Made by a program: the position numbers and the translations under genes. A DNA stretch of 6,820 nt from an uncultured Eubacteriales bacterium. GTDB lineage: Bacteria > Bacillota > Clostridia > Oscillospirales > CAG-272. This document shows, in pieces, positions 1-5,212 of this stretch. The notes under the pieces are model-generated. The model was not told the origin of the DNA and did no database searches. It worked only from the letters and a program-made list of their open reading frames with translations. The DNA lies in NCBI GenBank assembly GCA_900544985.1, contig UQXK01000065.1, positions 1 through 6,820 of the forward strand, written 5' to 3'. The stretch's first letter is position 1. Every line of letters starts with the position of its first letter.

Positions 1-7
1 TTGCCAT
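1..7 (-). CDS. IS3-family transposase orfA, first two codons only
   Basis: The minus strand reads ATG GCA A from position 7 to the window edge, 8 nt after a GGAGGTG ribosome binding site (22-16). In IS3-family elements orfA begins just inside the left terminal repeat and encodes a helix-turn-helix DNA-binding protein. It is joined to the DDE-domain orfB by programmed frameshifting. Only the start is visible, so the identity rests on the terminal repeat and on position, not on protein sequence. Whether the element is intact cannot be seen. Confidence 0.5.
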
Positions 8-10
8 AAA

Positions 11-50
11 AAATGCACCTCCATAAGTGTCTAACTTTTGGGGTGCATTT
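11..50 (-). promoter_or_regulatory. IS-end hairpin that would mask the transposase ribosome binding site
   Basis: On the minus strand AAATGCACC (50-42) is complementary over 9 bp to GGTGCATTT (19-11). The downstream arm takes in most of the GGAGGTG ribosome binding site and is followed by further T residues. A transcript entering the IS from outside, such as readthrough from the adjacent lipoprotein gene, could fold this hairpin. That would hide the orfA ribosome binding site and perhaps also terminate. A transcript starting inside the IS end would lack the first arm and stay translatable. Such protection from external transcription is established for IS10 and IS50; here it is inferred from the pairing. 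Confidence 0.55.
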
Positions 51-72
51 CATTTGCCCCGGACTTTTGTTT

Positions 73-2115
73 TTATTTTTCATAATAGTTTATATTGAAT
101 ATTCCTCTTGATGAGGAGACATAGATATCGTTTCCGATTATCTCGAATATGCGAGGCGAGAAAGATTCGGGAATACATATATTCTCGAACGCCGTACAGC
201 CGACAAGAAGATTATTCCCCACTGTCACAAGTTTTGTCGGAAGCAGAATATTGACAAGAGAAGTACAGTTATAGAAAGCCTCGCTTCCCACACTCTCTAT
301 CGGAAGCTCTTCCGCGGAAAATTCCGTAAGACCGCTGTAAGCAAATGCGCGATATCCTATGCTTTTAATATTTTTGCCGAGTTCCACTTTTGAAAGCTTA
401 GCGCAGAGAAGGAACGTTTCGTCCCCGATATACGATACCTTATCCGGAATATTCACCGATTTAAGAGATGACGCGCATACAAAAGCTCCGTCGCATATCG
501 TATTCACGCTTTCGGGAAGCGTCACTTTTTCAAGTTTATCTATATTCCAGGCATTATACCAATATTTGTCGGTTATACCGTCGTTTGAATCATACACAAC
601 TCCGTTGTCCCAGCCGGCAAAAGCGCCGCCCGCGATCATCTTCACCCCGTTCGGAACGGTGACCTCCGTTTTTCCCGTATCTACAACGGCATAAAGAAGA
701 ACGCCGTCGCCGCTTATCCAGAAATTATCGTCCGCGGAATTTGTTTTTCTTGCATTTTCTATAAAATTTTCCATTGCGCCGGTTTTTAAGAATGCGTATC
801 TTTCGACGCTTTCTATCGAATCGGGAAGATTTACCTCTTTTATGGAATCACAATAAGAAAAGGCGCGAAGTCCTATCGTTTTAAGATTCACAAGGCTCGA
901 AAAATCCACGCTGCCCGCGCCGTTGAGCACGGAATCGAAAGCTCCGTCGCCTATATGCTCTATGCTTTCCGGAAGCGTTATGTTTTCAAGGTTGCAACCG
1001 GTAAAAGCATAATCTCCGACGGTAAGAAGCCCTTCCGGAAGAGAAAGATTTTTGAGTGTCGAAGCATACTTATATCCGTTGTCGGCTCCGTATTCTGAAT
1101 ATCCCGCAAACGACGTGTCGTTTTCCGCATTCCAAAAAGCGGAAGAACCGATATATTTTATATTTTTTCCCGAAAGATCGATTTTCTCGGGAGAAACATT
1201 GCATTTTATAAGAACGCCGTCGCCGACTATCTTATAATCATCCGCGATCTCCGCATACCACGGAGTAAAATTGAGAGCAAAAGCGCCTATTTCGGAAACG
1301 TTTTCCGACATCTTAATATCATAAAGCGACGGACAGTTGAAAAACGCCTGCTCGCCTATTTTTTCGAGCGTATCGGGGAAATATATGCTTTTGAGCCCCG
1401 TACACGAAACAAAAGCGCTGTCTTCGATACTTTGGAGTTTCGTTTTCGTGAAATCGAATTTGTTTACGGCAGAACAGCCGGAAAATGCCGCTTCATCAAC
1501 AAAAGAAAGCGATGCGGGAAGCTCCATATCCGAAAGAGAAGAACAGAAATTGAACGCTGCCGTTCCTATTTTTTCCACACTGTCGGGGAGCGTTACCGAT
1601 GTAAGAGAAGAACATCTGGCAAAAGTATACGAATATATTTCTTTGATGCCATCCGGTATAACGACGCTTTGAAGAGACGAGCATGAGAAGAAAGCATACG
1701 GTCCGAGCTCCTTTAATCCATCGGGAAGCGTTACCGATTTTAACGATGTACAGCCTATAAAGGCGCCGCCGCCGATAGATTCGAGTCCGTTTCCTTCGAA
1801 AACGATCTCATTTAAAGAGGAATTGGCATAGAAAGCCGCCGCGGATATTTTTTTTACGTTGGCGCCGACTATTATCTTTTTGACAGTCGTATCGTTCGAA
1901 AATGCGCCTTCTCCTATTTCAAACACATTGTCGGGAATTCTGTAAACTCCGTTTTCGTCCGCCTGCCCCGCGCATTCGAGAAGAACCCCGTTATTTATTT
2001 TTAAAATTTTCAGTCCATCCGTCGTATGCGACGGAGTTTTGCCGCACGAGCATGAAACAAAAACAACAGAGAGCAATATAATCGCGCTCAAAAGCGCGGA
2101 AACTTTTCTTTTCAT
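73..2115 (-). CDS. BspA-type leucine-rich-repeat surface lipoprotein (LRR_5 family)
   Basis: This 680-residue protein is probably secreted and lipid-anchored. Residues 1-21 form a signal peptide (MKRK, then a hydrophobic run) followed by a cysteine-rich end, FVS-C22-S-C24. C22 is the likeliest lipidated residue, although the lipobox is imperfect. The body is a chain of about 20 repeats of roughly 23 residues with the pattern I-G-x-x-A-F-x-x-C-S-S-L-x-x-V-x-L-P-D, the Treponema/BspA leucine-rich-repeat class (Pfam LRR_5). Three GVL modules interrupt the chain, near residues 42-46, 298-303 and 469-473. Relatives act in adhesion or protein binding at the cell surface, but the ligand cannot be predicted. 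The start at 2115 follows GGGGG (2124-2120) with a short 4-nt gap and a sigma-A promoter at 2159-2187. The 3' end has no terminator of its own; an IS end begins 20 bp past the stop. Confidence 0.9.
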   Translation of the reverse strand: MKRKVSALLSAIILLSVVFVSCSCGKTPSHTTDGLKILKINNGVLLECAGQADENGVYRIPDNVFEIGEGAFSNDTTVKKIIVGANVKKISAAAFYANSSLNEIVFEGNGLESIGGGAFIGCTSLKSVTLPDGLKELGPYAFFSCSSLQSVVIPDGIKEIYSYTFARCSSLTSVTLPDSVEKIGTAAFNFCSSLSDMELPASLSFVDEAAFSGCSAVNKFDFTKTKLQSIEDSAFVSCTGLKSIYFPDTLEKIGEQAFFNCPSLYDIKMSENVSEIGAFALNFTPWYAEIADDYKIVGDGVLIKCNVSPEKIDLSGKNIKYIGSSAFWNAENDTSFAGYSEYGADNGYKYASTLKNLSLPEGLLTVGDYAFTGCNLENITLPESIEHIGDGAFDSVLNGAGSVDFSSLVNLKTIGLRAFSYCDSIKEVNLPDSIESVERYAFLKTGAMENFIENARKTNSADDNFWISGDGVLLYAVVDTGKTEVTVPNGVKMIAGGAFAGWDNGVVYDSNDGITDKYWYNAWNIDKLEKVTLPESVNTICDGAFVCASSLKSVNIPDKVSYIGDETFLLCAKLSKVELGKNIKSIGYRAFAYSGLTEFSAEELPIESVGSEAFYNCTSLVNILLPTKLVTVGNNLLVGCTAFENICIPESFSPRIFEIIGNDIYVSSSRGIFNINYYEK

Positions 2116-2158
2116 ATATCCCCCAAAACGTATCGAATATGATAACTATCGCATTAAA

Positions 2159-2187
2159 ATTATACAGCAAAACGCATTTAAAGTCAA
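2159..2187 (-). promoter_or_regulatory. Sigma-A-type promoter of the LRR lipoprotein gene
   Basis: On the minus strand TTGACT (2187-2182) is followed by exactly 17 bases and a perfect TATAAT (2164-2159). Transcription would begin near 2152 and leave a leader of about 37 nt before the ATG at 2115. The match is close to consensus, so expression in growing cells is expected. No operator-like repeat overlaps it. Confidence 0.8.
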
Positions 2188-2297
2188 TAAAGCGCCATTA
2201 TCGTTAACAATATATATATAATTTATTTTCTTTTAAAGCAAAAAATCCGAAACAGAGACTCATATCGATTTCCAAAGATAAAACTCCCTATCAATTC

Positions 2298-2330
2298 AAA
2301 AATACCGAACGCAAGATCTGCGTTCGGTAT
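2298..2330 (-). terminator. Rho-independent terminator of spoVT
   Basis: A perfect 12-bp stem pairs 2302-2313 (ATACCGAACGCA on the plus strand) with 2319-2330, with a 5-nt loop. On the minus strand the stem runs into TTTTT. It lies 14 bp past the spoVT stop and separates spoVT from the lipoprotein promoter, so the two genes are independent transcription units. Confidence 0.9.
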
Positions 2331-2344
2331 ACGCGAATATAAAT

Positions 2345-2896
2345 TCAGGATTCAAGCTGTCTTCCGAGAAACGACGCCGCCGTCTGAATAAGCTTCGATT
2401 CTATCTCATATCCGAGGCTTTCGGCTTTGACTCCGTCGCCTGAAACCGACATGACACAGCCTATAACGTCGCCCTCGGTAAAAATCGGCATTGCGCACGA
2501 TATATGCACGCTTTTGTTATCTTCCGTGATATACGCTTCTTCTTTCGCCTTTTCCGCGGTATAAAGGGATCTTCCCTCTATTATGCTTTCAAGTTCGGGG
2601 GAATTTTTCTTCTCCATAAATTCCTTTTTGGAAACGCCGGAGCAAGCTATTATCACATCTCTGTCACATACGACAACAGGCATATTGCAGGTCTTATAAA
2701 GAGTCTCCGCATAATCAGCCGCAAAATCCATAAGCTCGCCTATGGGAGAATATTTTTTGAATATCACTTCCCCTTCTCTGTCGGTATATATTTCAAGAGG
2801 GTCTCCCTCTCTTATTCTCATTGTTCTTCTTATTTCTTTCGGTATTACGACACGACCGAGGTCGTCTATTCTTCTCACGATTCCCGTGGCTTTCAT
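2345..2896 (-). CDS. spoVT: Stage V sporulation protein T, AbrB/GAF transcriptional regulator
   Basis: SpoVT is a forespore DNA-binding regulator that tunes sigma-G-dependent genes and affects spore coat, cortex and germination. This 183-residue protein (178 in Bacillus subtilis) opens with the SpoVT-AbrB swapped-hairpin domain at residues 1-53. It carries the hallmark MKATGIVRRIDDLGRVVIPK, then EIRRTMRIREGDPLEIY, almost identical to the B. subtilis protein as I recall it. Residues from about 55 to the end form a GAF-like domain, with NMPVVVCDRDVIIACSG and IGCVMSVSGDGV as core strands; the ligand is unknown in the family. An ATG at 2944 would add 16 residues, but these include the translated ribosome binding site. 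The start at 2896 has GGAGG (2911-2907) 10 nt upstream and gives the conserved N-terminus. The gene is monocistronic, between the darA terminator and its own. Confidence 0.97.
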   Translation of the reverse strand: MKATGIVRRIDDLGRVVIPKEIRRTMRIREGDPLEIYTDREGEVIFKKYSPIGELMDFAADYAETLYKTCNMPVVVCDRDVIIACSGVSKKEFMEKKNSPELESIIEGRSLYTAEKAKEEAYITEDNKSVHISCAMPIFTEGDVIGCVMSVSGDGVKAESLGYEIESKLIQTAASFLGRQLES

Positions 2897-2967
2897 ATAT
2901 ATAAATCCTCCGTTTAATTCTTTGTAAATGCAATTCGCACTCAAAATATTTTTTCAATATTTACAAA

Positions 2968-2998
2968 TATATTGTTTGCTTCAAAAATCCGTTTATAC
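2968..2998 (-). promoter_or_regulatory. Possible sigma-G-type promoter of spoVT
   Basis: On the minus strand GTATA (2998-2994) fits the sigma-G -35 pattern. It is followed after 19 bases by CAATATA (2974-2968), which differs by one base from the -10 pattern CATNHTA. The spacer is one longer than usual and the region is very AT-rich, so chance matches are likely. The call is supported mainly because spoVT is sigma-G-controlled in B. subtilis. Confidence 0.35.
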
Positions 2999-3083
2999 AA
3001 AATTTTTGAAAATATTTTCTATAAATAAAGAAAAAAGTTGATTTTTTACCGAAAAGCGAGAAATTCACAAAACAGAGCAAAAT

Positions 3084-3108
3084 AAAAATCGGCGGATTTT
3101 TCCGCCGA
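3084..3108 (-). terminator. Rho-independent terminator of darA
   Basis: On the minus strand TCGGCGGA (3108-3101) pairs with TCCGCCGA (3096-3089) around a 4-nt loop. It is followed directly by TTTTT and further AT-rich sequence. The hairpin begins 23 bp past the darA stop and ends that transcript before spoVT. Confidence 0.9.
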
Positions 3109-3131
3109 CTATATATTAAATATGAGGAGCT

Positions 3132-3461
3132 TTACATTTTTTCAAAATAAGTAATGTCGGTAACAAAAACGACGGCTCCGCCGACCGTTACCTCCGTAGG
3201 ATACGAATTGAAGATAGGAACTCCCGCGCCTGTATAAACGACGGTCGGCACGCTTTCTTTGCGTTCCGCGCAGTTATTTCGTATCAATTCAAGCGTTTTT
3301 TCGAGATCTTCGTTTTCTACGCCTATAATAAGAGTGGTGTTTCCTTTTCTAAGAAATCCGCCCGTTGTCGCAAGCTTTGTAAACTCTACTTTGTTCTCCG
3401 TAAGCTTTTTGCAGACGCCGCCCACGTCATGCTTATTTATTATCGCGGTAATAAGTTTCAT
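3132..3461 (-). CDS. darA: Cyclic di-AMP receptor DarA (PstA/YaaQ), PII-like protein
   Basis: DarA is a small cytosolic trimeric protein with a PII-like fold that binds the second messenger c-di-AMP. Its downstream partner is not firmly established in the family. The length, 109 residues, equals that of B. subtilis DarA as I recall it. The signature TKLATTGGFL (28-37) followed by GNTT (40-43) and IIGVE (45-49) forms the ligand site between subunits, and YPTEVTVGGAVVFV (87-100) is the conserved C-terminal strand. The start is set by AAGGAGG (3476-3470) 8 nt upstream. The gene has its own promoter and terminator. In B. subtilis darA lies in another context (near tmk and holB), so the neighbours here give no functional clue. 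No key residue appears to be missing. Confidence 0.96.
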   Translation of the reverse strand: MKLITAIINKHDVGGVCKKLTENKVEFTKLATTGGFLRKGNTTLIIGVENEDLEKTLELIRNNCAERKESVPTVVYTGAGVPIFNSYPTEVTVGGAVVFVTDITYFEKM

Positions 3462-3512
3462 CTTTCGTGCCTCCTTCGTCTTTTTAGAAACTTTATATAT
3501 TTATTTGTCTAT

Positions 3513-3541
3513 ATTATATCATATTATCATCAAAATGACCA
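3513..3541 (-). promoter_or_regulatory. Extended -10 sigma-A promoter of darA
   Basis: On the minus strand TGGTCA (3541-3536, four of six consensus bases) is followed by 17 bases and a perfect TATAAT (3518-3513). A TGA triplet sits immediately before the -10 box, making an extended -10 that compensates for the weak -35. Transcription would start near 3506, about 45 nt before the darA start. Confidence 0.75.
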
Positions 3542-3647
3542 CACTTTTTGTTAAATAAATATTTTTATTTTTAAAAAAGTCAACAACACGCCGATTTTTT
3601 CCGTTCTTTTCTTTAAAATTCAATTAAAAAACAAAATCGTCTACATA

Positions 3648-3722
3648 TCATACTGTAAAAATACAGAAGAAAAAGGCGGGATTTTTTCTACGAAAGCTAT
3701 CTATCATCGTCCTTTACCGCCT
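3648..3722 (-). other. Structured intergenic segment with a terminator-like stem and a possible 19-codon ORF
   Basis: On the minus strand AGGCGG (3722-3717) can pair with CCGCCT (3679-3674), which is followed by TTTTT. This resembles a second terminator with a long 37-nt loop, placed beyond the transporter terminator. The same stretch holds an ORF (3707-3648) reading MIDSFRRKNPAFFFCIFTV, with AAAGGA just before it but only about 3 nt from the ATG. The remaining 3542-3647 part is AT-rich and shows only the darA promoter region. Neither an RNA nor a peptide can be confirmed. Confidence 0.25.
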
Positions 3723-3741
3723 CAAAATTTACGAACGATAC

Positions 3742-3767
3742 AAAAGACCGCGCCTTTCGGCACGGTC
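3742..3767 (-). terminator. Rho-independent terminator of the AEC transporter gene
   Basis: On the minus strand GACCGTGCC (3767-3759) pairs with GGCGCGGTC (3754-3746), with one G-U wobble and a stable GAAA tetraloop, then TTTT. The wobble becomes a mismatch on the other strand, so the hairpin is built for minus-strand transcripts. It lies about 65 bp past the transporter stop. Confidence 0.85.
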
Positions 3768-3832
3768 ATATTATCAAATTTTAAAGTTCAATTTTTCTAT
3801 TCTCCTAAAATTCATCATGCCGCTTTTCATTA

Positions 3833-4753
3833 TTATAAGATAAGAACCATGACAGGAATCGTAAGAGCGCTCAAACTCGTTCCGAGAAGAACAAGGTTTG
3901 CCGCGTCGTCCTGTCCCGCACCGAGCATTTCCGCAAAATTTAGCACAACGCTCGCAACAGGACAACAGCACATTATGTATAACGACGCCCTCATATTCTG
4001 ATCTATCGGAAGAGGAAGAAGTATCAAAAGTGCAAGAAGTGGGAAAATTATCTGTTTTATAAAGATTATTCCGTATTGCGATATACGTCCGAAAACCGCC
4101 TTTAACGATTCCGTCGCAAGGCGCATTCCCATTATTATCATGCAAAGAGGCGTTGTCATACGCGCAAGAACGGTGATCATATTGTCAAGCTGAGACGGAA
4201 GCTCTACACCGCTTACAAAAAGAGGGATCGCAACAAGCAAAGAAAGCACCGCGGGGTTTAAAAAGATCTTCTTCACGCTCATATACTTTCTGTCGTTTGT
4301 TATTATTGCAGAGCCGAGAGACCAGCCGAGTATATTCATGGACAGAGAAAAAACAGCGGAGAATACGACAGCCTCCGGATAATCCGGCAAAAGCGCCTCC
4401 AATATCGGCACTCCCATAAACGCACAGTTTCCGAAGCACACGGCAAGATTATACACACGGTATTTTACATCGTTTCTCTTTTTTCTGAATAAAAAGAAAA
4501 ACAAAAGCAAAACAGCAGTCTGAAAAACAAAGATAAAGACAAAAACGATTATCATTTCTTTCAGCGTTTTTACTGAAAAATCCACTTTGATAAATGAATA
4601 TATTATAAGAGCAGGTTGACAAATATACATAAGAAGCTTTGCAAATGCGGATATGGCGGAGCTTTGCAAAAGCTTCGTTTTTATCATTACAAATCCCGGC
4701 AGAGCATATAAAAGCATAACTCCGACAGTAGATAGGGCTACGGTAAAACTCAT
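3833..4753 (-). CDS. AEC-family (auxin efflux carrier-type) membrane transporter
   Basis: This 306-residue inner-membrane protein has about ten hydrophobic segments (near 5-24, 35-56, 67-89, 102-118, 128-150, 167-183, 196-212, 227-249, 255-275, 285-305), the usual length and topology of the AEC/Mem_trans family. Family motifs are visible: CQPALI (45-50), CFGNCAFMGVPI (106-117), TTPLCMIIMGMRL (200-212) and CCPVASVVLNFAEM (263-276). The two halves probably form an inverted repeat of five helices each, with the broken helices at the CQPA and CPVA motifs. Bacterial members move small organic anions such as malate or malonate; no substrate can be assigned here. The start at 4753 has AAGGTG (4766-4761) 7 nt upstream. 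The gene has its own promoter and terminator and diverges from spoIVA. Several overlapping minus-strand frames are only shadows. Confidence 0.93.
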   Translation of the reverse strand: MSFTVALSTVGVMLLYALPGFVMIKTKLLQSSAISAFAKLLMYICQPALIIYSFIKVDFSVKTLKEMIIVFVFIFVFQTAVLLLFFFLFRKKRNDVKYRVYNLAVCFGNCAFMGVPILEALLPDYPEAVVFSAVFSLSMNILGWSLGSAIITNDRKYMSVKKIFLNPAVLSLLVAIPLFVSGVELPSQLDNMITVLARMTTPLCMIIMGMRLATESLKAVFGRISQYGIIFIKQIIFPLLALLILLPLPIDQNMRASLYIMCCCPVASVVLNFAEMLGAGQDDAANLVLLGTSLSALTIPVMVLIL

Positions 4754-4788
4754 TTTTTAACACCTTGAAAACAATTATTTTAAAGGTT

Positions 4789-4817
4789 ATTTTATCACAT
4801 AAAAGGTGCAATTTCAA
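4789..4817 (-). promoter_or_regulatory. Sigma-A-type promoter of the AEC transporter gene
   Basis: On the minus strand TTGAAA (4817-4812), 17 bases, then TAAAAT (4794-4789), with TGA directly before the -10 box as an extended -10. Transcription would start near 4782, about 29 nt before the ATG. The promoter lies some 45 bp from the structured repeat that begins at 4862. Confidence 0.75.
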
Positions 4818-4861
4818 GTCCTTTACCTTTCTTTCGGTGAAAAGCAGGAAAAAGCCCCCTT

Positions 4862-4986
4862 TTTTTTGGCAAAAGTTTTTGAGATTCCAAAGGACTTTTT
4901 AGGGGAAAGTCCTTTGGTCGGGGTTTGGGGCAGAAGCCCCAACTGATAATGCGCCGAAAAAAGTACGGCAATGCCGTGCTTTTTTT
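4862..4986 (+). repeat. Dispersed structured repeat, copy A (complete: two hairpins plus terminator)
   Basis: The order is TTTTTTGGC, a short AT-rich leader ending in TTCC, hairpin 1 (perfect 12-bp stem, 4887-4898 with 4906-4917), GGGGTTTGGGG, hairpin 2 (TTGGGGC/GCCCCAA, 4925-4931 with 4936-4942, loop AGAA), then a terminator stem at 4961-4981. The same order recurs in inverted orientation at 6697-6820 and, truncated, at 5091-5130. No ORF is present. It resembles short intergenic repeats (REP or MITE-like) that are often numerous in Clostridia genomes. The copy number genome-wide cannot be seen here. Confidence 0.75.
4961..4986 (+). terminator. Terminator-like hairpin at the end of repeat copy A
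   Basis: AAGTACGGC (4961-4969) pairs with GCCGTGCTT (4973-4981), with one wobble that is favourable only on the plus strand, and runs into a 7-T tract ending at 4986. No plus-strand gene lies upstream in the window. It would therefore block stray transcription entering spoIVA, or simply be part of the repeat. Confidence 0.7.
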
Positions 4987-4999
4987 ATTATCAAAATAT

Positions 5000-5055
5000 G
5001 TTGGAACTGCCGTTCCAAACCTTGCTTTAAGGTGCTTTTAAAAAAGCGCCTTAAA
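5000..5055. repeat. Two tandem hairpins between repeat copies A and B
   Basis: TTGGAAC (5001-5007) pairs with GTTCCAA (5012-5018) around TGCC. Just after it TTTAAGGTGCTTTT (5026-5039) is complementary, with one wobble, to AAAAGCGCCTTAAA (5042-5055). Neither is followed by a T tract on the plus strand, so they are not simple terminators of spoIVA-direction transcripts. They may be further decayed members of the surrounding repeat cluster. The stretch 5056-5090 shows nothing recognisable. Confidence 0.5.
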
Positions 5056-5090
5056 AATCCGCAAAACTTTCGCACCGAATAAACCATTTT

Positions 5091-5130
5091 ATTTTCGGCA
5101 AAATTTTTGAAGTTCCAAATAACTTTTCGG
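5091..5130 (+). repeat. Dispersed structured repeat, copy B (truncated)
   Basis: The segment reads TTTTCGGC, AAAATTTTTGAAGTTCC, then AAATAACTTTTCGG. It matches the first third of copy C (TTTTGGCG, TTTTGAAGTTCC, AAGAAACTTTTC). It ends where the second arm of hairpin 1 should start; no complementary arm, hairpin 2 or terminator follows. The truncation point is about 20 bp upstream of the spoIVA -35 element. Confidence 0.6.
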
Positions 5131-5148
5131 CAAATTGTGAATCGGCAT

Positions 5149-5177
5149 GAATATTTGTCAAAACACGATAATATATT
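5149..5177 (+). promoter_or_regulatory. Sigma-E-type promoter of spoIVA
   Basis: GAATATT (5149-5155) matches the sigma-E -35 consensus fully. After a 14-base spacer AATATATT (5170-5177) matches the -10 consensus CATAYAHT at seven of eight positions. The predicted start is near 5184, giving a leader of about 29 nt. Mother-cell sigma-E control is what is known for spoIVA in B. subtilis. Confidence 0.75.
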
Positions 5178-5212
5178 TTGCTATGAACAAAAATATTTGG
5201 GAGGATACCGAA

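Larger units (their letters stand above)
1..52 (-). mobile_element. End of an IS3-family (IS150-like) insertion sequence, left-end fragment
   Basis: Read on the minus strand, positions 52 to 28 give a terminal sequence starting TGAAATGCACCCC and continuing AAAAGTTAGACA. This closely resembles the terminal inverted repeats of many Firmicutes IS3-family elements of the IS150 type, recognised from memory and not by search. It starts with the TG dinucleotide typical of that family. Inside the end lie a strong ribosome binding site (GGAGGTG, 22-16) and an ATG (7-5), as expected for transposase orfA. The outer boundary is inferred at 52. Bases 53-55 or 53-56 would be part of the 3-4 bp target duplication, which cannot be checked because the other end is outside the window. 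The element sits 20 bp past the lipoprotein stop codon. Confidence 0.75.

Noticed and set aside
359..1686. Several plus-strand open frames opposite the LRR lipoprotein gene
   Set aside because: They arise from the repetitive, stop-poor complement of the LRR repeats and show no ribosome binding sites or domains.
2504..2927. Plus-strand open frames opposite spoVT
   Set aside because: They are antisense to a highly conserved gene, with compositions typical of complement frames.
2897..2944. Upstream ATG adding 16 residues to SpoVT
   Set aside because: The added codons translate the ribosome binding site, and the family N-terminus MKATGIVRRIDDLGRVVIP starts at 2896.
3560..3583. TTGACT on the minus strand as a second darA promoter
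   Set aside because: No convincing -10 box lies 16-18 bases downstream; only TATTTA-like AT-rich sequence is present. The TATAAT at 3513-3518 explains expression better.
3774..4817. Three overlapping minus-strand open frames at 3774-4145, 4185-4439 and 4449-4817
   Set aside because: They lie in other frames of the AEC transporter gene, whose own frame has clear family motifs and a ribosome binding site. They were also considered as evidence of frameshifts, but the transporter frame is complete.
4862..5130. The repeat cluster as a CRISPR array
   Set aside because: Repeat spacing is irregular, copies differ in length and orientation, and there are no uniform spacers or cas genes.
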